From Faucicola mancuniensis (GTDB lineage Bacteria > Pseudomonadota > Gammaproteobacteria > Pseudomonadales > Moraxellaceae), in the NCBI RefSeq assembly GCF_046523945.1, contig NZ_CP171363.1:1178001-1242000 (forward strand): a stretch of DNA of 64,000 bases, read 5' to 3'. The notes below the pieces were generated by a model that was not told the origin of the DNA, did not search any database, and saw only the letters and a program-made list of their open reading frames with translations. Shown here one piece after another: positions 19,501 through 27,496 of this stretch (positions are counted from its first letter, which is position 1; every line of letters begins with the position of its first letter). A program made the position numbers and the translations under genes.

Positions 19501-21055
19501 GATTTCTCCACCACCGCACCACGATATTTATTCAATTGAAGACTTGGCACAGTTGATTTTTGACTTAAAACAAGTCAATCCTGATGCGTTGGTGTCGGTA
19601 AAACTCGTATCTCGCCCAGGTGTTGGCACAATTGCGACAGGCGTGGCAAAAGCCTATGCCGATTTGATTACCATTTCTGGTTATGACGGTGGTACAGCCG
19701 CATCGCCGTTATCATCAATTCATTATGCAGGTTCGCCTTGGGAATTGGGTCTGTCAGAAGCTCATCAGTCGCTTCGTGTCAATGGCTTACGCCACAAAGT
19801 GCGTATCCAAACCGATGGCGGTCTAAAAACAGGTCTTGACGTGGTAAAAGCGGCTATCTTGGGTGCGGAAAGTTTCGGCTTTGGTACAACGCCAATGATT
19901 GCCGTTGGTTGTAAATATTTGCGTATTTGCCACTTGAACAACTGTCCAACAGGCGTTGCCACCCAAAAAGCGGAACTTCGTGATGAACATTTTATTGGTG
20001 AAGCCGAAATGTTGATTAATTTCTTTAAATTTGTAGCGACAGAAACTCGTGAATGGCTTGCTAAATTGGGTGTGCGTTCAATGGAAGAGTTGGTCGGTCG
20101 TACCGATTTGTTAGAAATTTTGGAAGGCGAAACCAGCAAACAACAACATTTGAATTTGCAACCATTATTGTTTAGCCACCCAATCGCAGACGGCAAACCA
20201 CAAACGTGTCAAGTAGATAAAAACGAACCGTTTGACAAAGGTTTACTTGCGGAAGAAATGGTGAGCGATATGATGGAAACCATTCGTTCAGGTTCTGGCG
20301 GTGATTTTAGCTATCGTATCGGTAACTGCGACCGCTCAATCGGTGCAAGAATTTCGGGTGAAATCGCCCAAATCTACGGCAATCTTGGCATGAGTGGTTC
20401 ACCGATTAACCTACATTTGACAGGCACAGCAGGGCAAAGTCTTGGTGTGTGGAATGCAGGTGGCTTAAACATTGAGCTTGAAGGTGATGCCAACGATTAT
20501 GTTGGCAAAGGCATGGCAGGCGGTGAAATCGTCATTTACCCACCAAAAGGCTCAACATTTGCAAGCCAACAAACCGCCATTGTCGGTAATACTTGCCTAT
20601 ACGGTGCGACTGGCGGACGTTTGTTTGCCGCAGGTACGGCAGGCGAGCGTTTTGGCGTGCGTAACTCAGGCTGTCATGCCGTTGTAGAAGGTGCAGGTGA
20701 CCACTGCTGTGAATATATGACAGGCGGTATCGTAACGGTACTTGGCAAAACAGGCTTGAATTTTGGGGCAGGTATGACAGGCGGATTTGCCTATGTACTT
20801 GATTTAGATGGGGATTTCTTTGACCGTTGTAACCACGAGTTGATTGATATTCACCGTATTTCTAACGAGCAAACTGAAAGCCATCGTATTCATTTGATGC
20901 AAATTATCAAAGAACACGTTGCCAAAACAGGTAGCCAATGGGGGCAAACCTTGCTAGATGATTTTGAGCATTATGTGCGTAAATTCTATTTGGTGAAACC
21001 AAAAGCAGCAAGCATTACTTCGTTGTTAAAATCAACCATGGCAGACCCACAATAA
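16586..21055 (+). CDS. gltB: glutamate synthase large subunit
   Basis: Ammonia assimilation: makes two glutamates from glutamine and 2-oxoglutarate with GltD. The chosen ATG (16586, MSSHLYSSQHNLYQ) has AGGGA eight bases upstream and gives 1489 residues; an upstream TTG at 16517 would add 23 unrelated residues. The N-terminal amidotransferase keeps its nucleophile in DNCGFGLIAH after a short propeptide. The central FMN domain has SGEGGEDPVRYNT and PPPHHDIYSIEDLAQL, the 3Fe-4S motif is in CRYLRICHLNNCPTGVATQ-like sequence, and the C-terminal beta-helix has the repeated G-rich MTGG stretches. gltD follows. Confidence 0.97.
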   Translation: MSSHLYSSQHNLYQPDEFKDNCGFGLIAHTHGEASHDLVETAIHSLSCMTHRGGVAADGKTGDGCGLLMAMPKDFFQKVASDNGFTLNPIFAVGTIFVNLDKDLAQKSQDILNKEIENQGLTVAGWRDVPVDLSIVGEIARESLPAFKQILVNCPTDMDEPTFNRKLFIARKKAELQLTDDPLFYVTALTSQTVIYKGLVMPADLPAFFLDLQDERLASHIVVFHQRFSTNTLPRWPLAQPFRYLAHNGELNTIEGNRDWAVARTPKFVTDLIPELQELHPLVNRVGSDSSSLDNMLEVLVSGGMDLFRALSILVPPAWQNVDTMDMDLRAFYEFYSQHMEAWDGPAGLVIQDGRYAVCMLDRNGLRPSRWVTTKNGYITVASEVGTWDYQPEDVVAKGRVGPGQMLVIDTETGNIMDTKAVGRQLKKAYPYRLWLRENAVRLRNDERLEEEALKSAIKGDELFALQKMFHITNEERTEILRPSAENGQEAVGSMGDDTPMAVLSKQIRHMADFFRQQFAQVTNPPIDPLREAIVMSLETCLGTEKNIFDPTPDHANRIVLSSPVLSSSKMAQIQNIDKKGFALQVIDLNYDETQSLEKALKNICKQAEKAVKAGKVILVLSDKNIEKGKIPANAIMATGAVHHHLINVGLRCDANIVVETGLMRDSHHLAVLLGVGATAVYPYLAYSVIADLVEKGELLGDPLYAQENFRKSMDKGLLKILSKMGISTISSYRGAQLFEAVGLSKEVVDLCFDGVESRIQGATFDDLQADQKALANNAFSKRTPIDQGGLLKFVFNKEYHAFNPDVIQALHKAVRTGDYTNYQAYADIVNTRPVATIRDLLKLKTDNPIKLDDVESVENILKRFDSAGMSLGALSPEAHEAIAIAMNTIGGRSNSGEGGEDPVRYNTVRNSKIKQVASGRFGVTPAYLRSAEVMQIKVAQGAKPGEGGQLPGGKVNSLIARLRYSVPGVTLISPPPHHDIYSIEDLAQLIFDLKQVNPDALVSVKLVSRPGVGTIATGVAKAYADLITISGYDGGTAASPLSSIHYAGSPWELGLSEAHQSLRVNGLRHKVRIQTDGGLKTGLDVVKAAILGAESFGFGTTPMIAVGCKYLRICHLNNCPTGVATQKAELRDEHFIGEAEMLINFFKFVATETREWLAKLGVRSMEELVGRTDLLEILEGETSKQQHLNLQPLLFSHPIADGKPQTCQVDKNEPFDKGLLAEEMVSDMMETIRSGSGGDFSYRIGNCDRSIGARISGEIAQIYGNLGMSGSPINLHLTGTAGQSLGVWNAGGLNIELEGDANDYVGKGMAGGEIVIYPPKGSTFASQQTAIVGNTCLYGATGGRLFAAGTAGERFGVRNSGCHAVVEGAGDHCCEYMTGGIVTVLGKTGLNFGAGMTGGFAYVLDLDGDFFDRCNHELIDIHRISNEQTESHRIHLMQIIKEHVAKTGSQWGQTLLDDFEHYVRKFYLVKPKAASITSLLKSTMADPQ

Positions 21056-21082
21056 TTTAAAATTTAAAATTCTCGGCAGGTG

Positions 21083-21121
21083 GGCGTTTTTACAAAGTTA
21101 TTTTAATGTTAAAAACGCCAC
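21083..21121 (+). other. hairpin between gltB and gltD
   Basis: GGCGTTTTTA and TAAAAACGCC form a 10-bp stem in the 83-bp gap. The run of T lies inside the left arm rather than after the stem, so it is not a standard terminator; it could tune the GltB:GltD ratio. Inference only. Confidence 0.45.
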
Positions 21122-21138
21122 TCACTTAGGAAAATATT

Positions 21139-22560
21139 ATGGCAAAACGTTTACACAACGACTTTCAATTTCTTGACGTAGAACGCACCGACCCTACCAA
21201 AAAAGACATTGAAACACGCAAACACGACTTTGTAGAAATTTATTACCCATTTCAAAGCGAAGAAGTTACCCAACAAGCACACCGTTGCCTAGAATGTGGC
21301 AATCCTTACTGCGAATGGAAATGCCCTGTGCATAACTATATCCCAAACTGGCTAAAACTCGCCACCGAAGGGCAAATCATGCAAGCGGTGGAATTATGCC
21401 ACCAAACTAACACCTTGCCAGAAGTTTGCGGTCGTGTCTGCCCACAAGACCGTTTGTGTGAAGGGGCGTGTACCCTAAATGACGGCTTTGGTGCGGTAAC
21501 AATCGGTAATGTAGAAAAATACATCACAGATACCGCCTTTGCATTGGGTTGGCGACCAAATACGTCCAATGTTGTTTGGACGGATAAAAAAGTTGCAATT
21601 ATCGGTGCAGGGCCAGCAGGGCTTGGCTGTGCGGATATTTTGGCAAGAAATGGCGTAAAACCGATTGTTTTTGACAAACGTCCTGAAATTGGTGGGCTTT
21701 TAACCTTTGGTATTCCAGAATTTAAAATGGAAAAAAACGTCATGGCTCGCCGCCGTGAAGTACTTGAAGGCATGGGCGTAGAGTTTCGTTTAAATACCGA
21801 AATCGGCAAAGATATTCAAATTGAAGAAATTTTGAAAGAATACGATGCTGTATTTATAGGCATGGGAACTTATACCTATATGCGTGGCGGTTACACAGGC
21901 GAACATTTGCAAGGCGTTTACGATGCGTTGGACTTTTTGATTGCCAATGTAAATCGTTGTCAAGGTTGGGAAAAAGACCCAAGCGAATACATTGACGTAG
22001 AAGGCAAAAATGTCGTGGTGCTAGGCGGTGGCGATACCGCAATGGACTGTAACCGCACCAGTATCCGTCAAGGGGCAACAAGCGTAACGTGTGCCTATCG
22101 CCGTGATGAAGACAATATGCCAGGTTCTCGCCGTGAAGTCAAAAATGCCCGTGAAGAAGGTGTAAATTTCTTATTTAACCGCCAGCCTGTTGAAATTATG
22201 GGCTTAAACGGTAAAGTAACAGGCGTAAAAGTGATTACCACGCAACTTGGACAACCTGACAATCGTGGACGCAGAAACCCAGAACCTGTACCAAATTCAG
22301 AAGAAATTCTACCTGCTGATGCGGTGATTATGGCATTTGGTTTCCGTCCTAGCCCTGCTGATTGGTTCGCCACACAAGGTATTGAGCTTGACAATAGCGG
22401 ACGTGTGATTGCCCCAGAGCATCAACAATTTGCATTCCAAACCAAAAATCCAAAAATCTTTGCGGGCGGTGATATGGTGCGTGGTTCTGACCTTGTCGTA
22501 ACTGCGATTTGGGAAGGTCGCCAAGCGGCAAAAGGTATTTTAGATTATTTGAATGTTTGA
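21139..22560 (+). CDS. gltD: glutamate synthase small subunit
   Basis: Electron-donating flavoprotein partner of GltB, 473 residues. The N-terminus carries two 4Fe-4S motifs (CLECGNPYCEWKCPVHNYIP and CGRVCPQDRLCEGACTL). The FAD-binding site is AIIGAGPAGLGCADIL and the NADPH-binding site VVVLGGGDTAMDC. The C-terminal FAGGDMVRGSDLVVTAIWEG is typical. AGGA precedes the ATG. It forms an operon with gltB and ends before a terminator. Confidence 0.96.
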   Translation: MAKRLHNDFQFLDVERTDPTKKDIETRKHDFVEIYYPFQSEEVTQQAHRCLECGNPYCEWKCPVHNYIPNWLKLATEGQIMQAVELCHQTNTLPEVCGRVCPQDRLCEGACTLNDGFGAVTIGNVEKYITDTAFALGWRPNTSNVVWTDKKVAIIGAGPAGLGCADILARNGVKPIVFDKRPEIGGLLTFGIPEFKMEKNVMARRREVLEGMGVEFRLNTEIGKDIQIEEILKEYDAVFIGMGTYTYMRGGYTGEHLQGVYDALDFLIANVNRCQGWEKDPSEYIDVEGKNVVVLGGGDTAMDCNRTSIRQGATSVTCAYRRDEDNMPGSRREVKNAREEGVNFLFNRQPVEIMGLNGKVTGVKVITTQLGQPDNRGRRNPEPVPNSEEILPADAVIMAFGFRPSPADWFATQGIELDNSGRVIAPEHQQFAFQTKNPKIFAGGDMVRGSDLVVTAIWEGRQAAKGILDYLNV

Positions 22561-22615
22561 TAAAAATTGTCAAATCATTTAAAACACCAAAAAATTTAAA
22601 ACACCAAATAACAAA

Positions 22616-22642
22616 AACCCAATATTCATGATTGGGTTTTTT
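22616..22642 (+). terminator. terminator after gltD
   Basis: AAACCCAAT and ATTGGGTTT pair around a short loop and end in a T-run, 56 bp after gltD. Confidence 0.85.
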
Positions 22643-22664
22643 GTTCATGATATGATAAATTTGA

Positions 22665-22883
22665 CAAAAACGGTGGTTGCCTTTTACCAAAGCGGATTAT
22701 TGGGTGTTGGAATTAGATAATGATTATCAATATGCGTTGGTCGGCACACCAAATCAAAAATATCTGCGGTTACTGTCACGCACGCCAACCATGAGTGAAG
22801 CGACTTATCAGCAATTGGTAAATACCGCCAAAAATCAAGGCTTTGATGTCAGTCAATTACAAAAAACCGCCCAATACCAATAA
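22665..22883 (+). pseudogene. C-terminal remnant of a bacterial lipocalin
   Basis: About 70 codons that match the end of outer-membrane lipocalins (Blc type): WLPFTKADYWVLELDNDYQY, ALVGTPNQKYLRLLSRTPTM and the final YQQLVNTAKNQGFDVSQLQK. The frame is closed by TGA just upstream (22662-22664), and the signal peptide and the first half of the barrel are absent. A full member has about 170-190 residues, so this fragment cannot fold as a lipocalin. It has no ribosome site or good start and is a decay product sandwiched between two terminators. Confidence 0.75.
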
Positions 22884-22897
22884 TAATGCACAATAAT

Positions 22898-22929
22898 AAA
22901 AAATACCGCTATCAAAGTGGTATTTTTTA
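22898..22929. terminator. bidirectional terminator
   Basis: AAATACC and GGTATTT stem with A-rich left and T-rich right flanks, between the lipocalin remnant and the convergent fdxA. Confidence 0.75.
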
Positions 22930-22943
22930 TTTTAAATTGCAAA

Positions 22944-23033
22944 TTACTTTTCTAAATATTGCAATTTATTTGGCACACCGTCCCATTCTTTATGGTCTGG
23001 TAGTGGGTCGTGCATGGCTGTGATGTTTGGCTA
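22944..23033 (-). pseudogene. fdxA coding sequence beyond an internal amber codon
   Basis: On the minus strand, in the same frame and directly after the TAG at 23031-23033, the sequence reads PNITAMHDPLPDHKEWDGV and PNKLQYLEK before a TAA at 22944-22946. This is the conserved tail of 107-residue seven-iron ferredoxins, where the position of the stop is normally a tryptophan. One G-to-A change (TGG to TAG) explains it. No frameshift is present. Confidence 0.85.
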
Positions 23034-23267
23034 TTTGTCGGCAAGCTCAGCATTTAGCTCAATGTAAATTTCTTGACCTTTTGGCACTTCATCTTCGCTA
23101 AAAATCGCATTGGCAGGGCATTCAGGCTCACACAATGCACAATCAATACACTCATCTGGGTGAATGACCAAAAAGTTTGGGCCTTCGTAAAAGCAGTCCA
23201 CAGGGCATACTTCTACGCAGTCAGTATATTTACAACGTACACAGTTATCAGTTACAACAAAGGTCAT
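23031..23267 (-). CDS. fdxA: seven-iron ferredoxin FdxA, shortened by an amber codon
   Basis: Small electron carrier with one 3Fe-4S and one 4Fe-4S cluster. The product ends after 78 residues at an in-frame TAG; the family is about 107 long. Both cluster motifs are intact: CVRCKYTDCVEVCPVDCF and CIDCALCEPECP. The ATG has AAAGGT upstream. The missing tail normally wraps the surface, so the short form may still bind its clusters. Convergent with the lipocalin remnant, upstream of which there is a shared terminator, and in the same direction as mutS and the deaminase. Confidence 0.85.
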   Translation of the reverse strand: MTFVVTDNCVRCKYTDCVEVCPVDCFYEGPNFLVIHPDECIDCALCEPECPANAIFSEDEVPKGQEIYIELNAELADK

Positions 23268-23337
23268 GGCGATGGCTACCTTTTATCAATTTACATTTAA
23301 AAAAACAAAAAATTTAACGTTATATTTTAAACCTTTA

Positions 23338-26295
23338 TCACGCATTTAACAATTCTTTTAAGGAATAAATTAATTCTAACGCTTGCCTTGGGGTCAAATC
23401 GTCCACTTGAGTGTCTTGAATTTTTTGGATAAGCGGTTGATAATTAGGGTTATTTTGCAAAATTCTATCATTTTGGCAATTGTTTTGATACATGGTGTGT
23501 GGACTTTTTACCAAATTTTCCGATAAACTGTCAAATAAATCCAAATTAACGTTATCATGATGTTGAACTGATTTTAACGGTTTGTGTAAAATCGCATTGT
23601 CAGCCGATTCTTTGCTTAAATTTGCCAAAAATTTTTGAGCATTTTGCAAAATTTCATCAGGCACGCCTGCCATTTTTGCGACATGAAGTCCAAAACTGCG
23701 GTGCGTGCTACCTTTGGCAATTTTGTGTAATAACAACAACTTACCGTCAATTTCTTGCGTTACCAAATGCTGATTAAACATTTGTTCGTGATTATCGGCA
23801 AGTTCGGTCAATTCAAAATAATGGGTGGCAAATAGGGTCAAACAGCCGATTTTTTCCGCCAAAAAAGTTACGCACGCATGAGCAATTGCCAAGCCGTCCT
23901 GGGTACTTGTGCCACGTCCGACTTCGTCCATCAGCACAAGCGAGTTGGCGTGGGCTTGGTTCATGATGTTGGCGGTTTCAATCATCTCAACCATAAAGGT
24001 GGATTTACCGCTTGCCAAGTCGTCCGCCGAGCCAATGCGAGTAAAAATCCGCTCAATTCGCCCAAAATCCGCCATTTCGGCAGGGACAAATCCGCCACAA
24101 TGTGCCATCAGCAAAATCAAGGCAGTTTGTCGCATATAGGTGGACTTTCCGCCCATGTTTGGGCCAGTGATAAGCATGAGTTTTTCAGGTTGATTTTGCG
24201 TTGCTAATTGGCAATCATTGGCGATAAAATTTTCTTTATTTATTTGATTTTTAACGGTTTTATTTTTCTTAAGATTGCCTAGTTCTACGACAATATGCCG
24301 ACCGTTTTTGATGTCAATATAGGCTTTGTTTTTGTCAAAATTATTTGATAAATCGTGTTCAAAATGTTTGCCAAAAGTCGGACGACACCACTGGCTATTT
24401 GGCAATAGGCGAGTGATACTGACCCAGTTTGCCAAAATATCTAAATAGGCAACAGATTTTGCTAATTGTTGTAAATTACTTAATTGTTTTTGTAAATTAT
24501 CTAATAAACCTTGGTAAAGCTGTTTTTCCAACGCAATTGCTTGACCTTGTGCAAGTAGATACGCTTCTTCCACGTCTTTAAGTTTTGGCGTAATGTAGCG
24601 TTCCGCATTTTTTAGCGTTTGACGGCGACTAAAATGGGGTGGGGCGTTTTTGGATTGCAAACTGCTTAACTCAAAATAAAAACCGCTTACCTTATTAAAT
24701 CCGACTTTTAACATCGGCAAATTGTGGGTTGTGCGTTCTTCATTGGCAAGGTTTTCAAGGGTTTGCTCTATGTTGTCGTGCAATTCTCGCAATTGGTCAA
24801 GCTCGGCATGAAACCCACGCTGTATCATACCGCCATCACGGATATGGCTTGGTGGCTCGGCAACGATGGCTTGATTAAGTTGTTGATAAATATCACAAAA
24901 AATATCGTCTTTATCCAAACTCGGCAGTTGTTTGGCAAGCATGGTTAAAAGTGGCGTATTTTCATTGATTGTTGTGGCAAAATCAAACGTAAAAATCGTG
25001 TGTAAAAACTGATTTAATTGTAAACATTTATCTATACTTTCGGCAAGTTTTACCAAGTCAGTTGGTTTTGCCGAATTTAGTCCAATACGTCCGCCAATGC
25101 GTTCAATATCGCCAATTTGGTGCAAAATTTCACACAGCGTGTCAAATTGAGCGTTCGGCAAATTTTTTAAACTTTCCACCGCATCTAGCCTGCGATTGAT
25201 TAAATGCGTATTTAACAATGGACGGTGCAGATGATGTGCCAACGCTCGCTTGCCCATAGGCGTTTGGCAATGGTCAATGACGGATAACAGTGAAATGCCA
25301 GATGTCAAAACAGGCTTAAAAATTTCCAAATTTTGTTGGCTGATACTGTCTAATTGTAAAAAATCATCGCCATTTTCTAGGCTAATATGGCGAATGTGAG
25401 CAAGTGTTGATTGTTGCGTTTGCTTGCCATAATGTAGCACCACCGAGCAACAGGCGGTCGCAAGCGGTTTGTCATCAAGCCCAAAGCCTGACAAGGTCGC
25501 AACTTGTAAATGTTGGCACAAATGTTCGTTCGCATTGTCAAACAAAAACAAACTGTGAGCTTGAGCGACAATCGGCACGTCTTGCGACAGGCTATCTTGC
25601 AAGCAATGTAGCCAAGTATCACTTAATTGTTCGTCAATCAAAATTTCGCTAGGGTCAAAACGGATTAACAAATTGGTTAATTCTAATTTTAAATTTTCTA
25701 AAGAATTGCAATTAATTTGACTACATCTAATCGTGCCATGTGCCAAGTTTAATTCGGCAACACCGACTGACATTTGACTTTTGGCAAAACTTAATGCAAT
25801 GACGTTGGGAATTTGCCCTTGATGAATTAAACTGTCATCGGTCAAAGTCCCTGCGGTCAAAGTGCGAACGACTTTGCGTTGCATGATTTTTGGGGGATTA
25901 GTTTTAGATTTTTTTACCGATTTTTTAGCGGTTTTTTCATCAGTAGTGTTGTCTAAATTGTCATAATAAACGGTTGAATTTTGTGCTTGATTTTCTTCAT
26001 TTTCATCGCTAACTTGTTCACAAATCACCACAGTTTGCCCAGCACTAATCAAGCGAGCAATGTAGCTATCCGCAGAATGAAACGGCACACCCGCCATAGG
26101 AATGGCGTTGCCTTGCTTGTCGTTGCCACGTTTGGTTAAGGTAATCCCCAAAATCTGATTGGCAAGTTTGGCATCGTCAAAAAACAATTCGTAAAAATCG
26201 CCCATACGATACAGTACCAACGCATTCGGATAGTCCTTTTTTAGCGTCAGATACTGCTGCATCATGGGGGTGTGGTCGTTAAGGTTGTAGTTCAT
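23338..26295 (-). CDS. mutS: DNA mismatch repair protein MutS
   Basis: Mismatch-recognition ATPase, 985 residues, longer than the usual 850-880. The N-terminal domain holds the mismatch-contacting FYELFFDDA; the ATPase domain has Walker A GPNMGGKSTYMRQ, Walker B LVLMDEVGRGTST and the signature region near DDLASGKSTFMVEM. Extra length comes from a Lys/Asn-rich insert about residues 110-150 and another about residues 690-710 near KKNKTVKNQINKENF. The C-terminus has the dimer helix ELIYSLKELL. It starts 9 bp after the stop of the deaminase gene, so the two may be cotranscribed. Confidence 0.95.
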   Translation of the reverse strand: MNYNLNDHTPMMQQYLTLKKDYPNALVLYRMGDFYELFFDDAKLANQILGITLTKRGNDKQGNAIPMAGVPFHSADSYIARLISAGQTVVICEQVSDENEENQAQNSTVYYDNLDNTTDEKTAKKSVKKSKTNPPKIMQRKVVRTLTAGTLTDDSLIHQGQIPNVIALSFAKSQMSVGVAELNLAHGTIRCSQINCNSLENLKLELTNLLIRFDPSEILIDEQLSDTWLHCLQDSLSQDVPIVAQAHSLFLFDNANEHLCQHLQVATLSGFGLDDKPLATACCSVVLHYGKQTQQSTLAHIRHISLENGDDFLQLDSISQQNLEIFKPVLTSGISLLSVIDHCQTPMGKRALAHHLHRPLLNTHLINRRLDAVESLKNLPNAQFDTLCEILHQIGDIERIGGRIGLNSAKPTDLVKLAESIDKCLQLNQFLHTIFTFDFATTINENTPLLTMLAKQLPSLDKDDIFCDIYQQLNQAIVAEPPSHIRDGGMIQRGFHAELDQLRELHDNIEQTLENLANEERTTHNLPMLKVGFNKVSGFYFELSSLQSKNAPPHFSRRQTLKNAERYITPKLKDVEEAYLLAQGQAIALEKQLYQGLLDNLQKQLSNLQQLAKSVAYLDILANWVSITRLLPNSQWCRPTFGKHFEHDLSNNFDKNKAYIDIKNGRHIVVELGNLKKNKTVKNQINKENFIANDCQLATQNQPEKLMLITGPNMGGKSTYMRQTALILLMAHCGGFVPAEMADFGRIERIFTRIGSADDLASGKSTFMVEMIETANIMNQAHANSLVLMDEVGRGTSTQDGLAIAHACVTFLAEKIGCLTLFATHYFELTELADNHEQMFNQHLVTQEIDGKLLLLHKIAKGSTHRSFGLHVAKMAGVPDEILQNAQKFLANLSKESADNAILHKPLKSVQHHDNVNLDLFDSLSENLVKSPHTMYQNNCQNDRILQNNPNYQPLIQKIQDTQVDDLTPRQALELIYSLKELLNA

Positions 26296-26304
26296 TTTTT
26301 ATCC

Positions 26305-27303
26305 TTAATACGCCTTGATTTTGCTTATCCAATACTGTTTTTCATCATCGCTGATAAAAGATGCATTAAAACTGTTAATCGCCAATTGTTTTAACTCATC
26401 AGATGTCAAGTTTAACGCTGTATCAATGGCGATAAAATTATCATTCATATAACCGCCAAAATACGCAGGGTCGTCCGAATTTACCGTAACGCACACGCCT
26501 TGATTGAGCATACGTTTGATATTATGGTCGGTTAAGTTTTTCACAACACATAATTTAAGATTGCTTAACGGACAGACTGTTAAAGGCATTTGTTCAGCAA
26601 TTAAGCGTTGCATCAGTTTGTCGTCTTCTTCCGAGCGGACACCGTGGTCAATGCGGTTTACTTTTAACAAGTTCAACGCTTGCCAAACATAGTCAGGGTC
26701 GCCTTCTTCGCCTGCATGAGCGACGGTCAAAAAGCCCAATTCTCGTGCTCTGGCAAACACTCGTTCAAATTTTGATGGCGGATTGCCAACTTCGCTAGAA
26801 TCAAGTCCAACACCAATGATTTTATCTTTAAATGGCAAGGCTTGTTCCAACGTGTTAAACGCACTTTCTTCACTTAAATGACGTAAAAAACACATAATCA
26901 AATGCGATGAAATATTTAACTTTTGTTTGGCATCTTGGCAAGCTCGGTATAAACCGTTAAAACAAGTCGCAAAATCCATGCCACGCTCGGTGTGCGTCTG
27001 TGGGTCAAAGAAAATCTCGGTATGCACGACATTGTCTGTCGCACATTTTTCAAAATACGCCCACGCCAAATCATAAAAATCCTGTTCGTGAATCAGTACA
27101 TTCGCCCCTGCATAATAAATATCCAAAAACGATTGCAAATTGTGAAAATTGTAGGCGTTTTTGACTTCTTCCACAGACGAGTAGGGAATAGCGATTTGGT
27201 TGCGTTTGGCAATGGCGAACATCAGTTCTGGTTCAAACGTACCTTCAATGTGAACGTGTAGTTCGGCTTTGGGTAAATTTTTGATAAGGGCTAAATTTGA
27301 CAT
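26305..27303 (-). CDS. adenine/adenosine deaminase family protein
   Basis: Zinc-dependent purine deaminase, 332 residues. I start at ATG 27303 (MSNLALIKNLPKAELHVHIE); the frame is open for 54 more codons upstream but these are not conserved-looking. Metal and catalytic motifs are ELHVHIEGT, AHAGEEG, RIDHGVRS and NSDDPAYFG. The FDPQTHTERG and FLRHLSEE sequences resemble the Pseudomonas group shown to act on adenine rather than adenosine, so adenine deaminase is the more likely activity; this rests on memory of the family. Divergent from secA. Confidence 0.85.
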   Translation of the reverse strand: MSNLALIKNLPKAELHVHIEGTFEPELMFAIAKRNQIAIPYSSVEEVKNAYNFHNLQSFLDIYYAGANVLIHEQDFYDLAWAYFEKCATDNVVHTEIFFDPQTHTERGMDFATCFNGLYRACQDAKQKLNISSHLIMCFLRHLSEESAFNTLEQALPFKDKIIGVGLDSSEVGNPPSKFERVFARARELGFLTVAHAGEEGDPDYVWQALNLLKVNRIDHGVRSEEDDKLMQRLIAEQMPLTVCPLSNLKLCVVKNLTDHNIKRMLNQGVCVTVNSDDPAYFGGYMNDNFIAIDTALNLTSDELKQLAINSFNASFISDDEKQYWISKIKAY

Positions 27304-27496
27304 GGTAAAACTTTGTTTGTTGTTGATTTGACAGTAATTTTTGCTAAAATGATTTAAAAGCGTGCATTTTACAGATTTCTTACTTTTTTGCAAAATTTTT
27401 TTTGTTGAAAAAAATCCGCATACAAAACTTGTATCTAAAAAAGCTAAACCCATATATAATAGCAAAATTTAATATGATTGTAGGATTTAATTCGTT
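27304..27496. promoter_or_regulatory. divergent region deaminase / secA
   Basis: 193 bp of AT-rich sequence. A perfect TATAAT (27455-27460) lies 36 bp before the secA ATG and is its likely -10 box; no good -35 sits at the right distance. TAGGA at 27480-27484 is the secA ribosome site. Confidence 0.45.

Noticed and set aside
21083..21121. Terminator separating gltB from gltD
   Set aside because: The stem is not followed by a T-run and the two genes encode subunits of one enzyme, so a full stop is unlikely.
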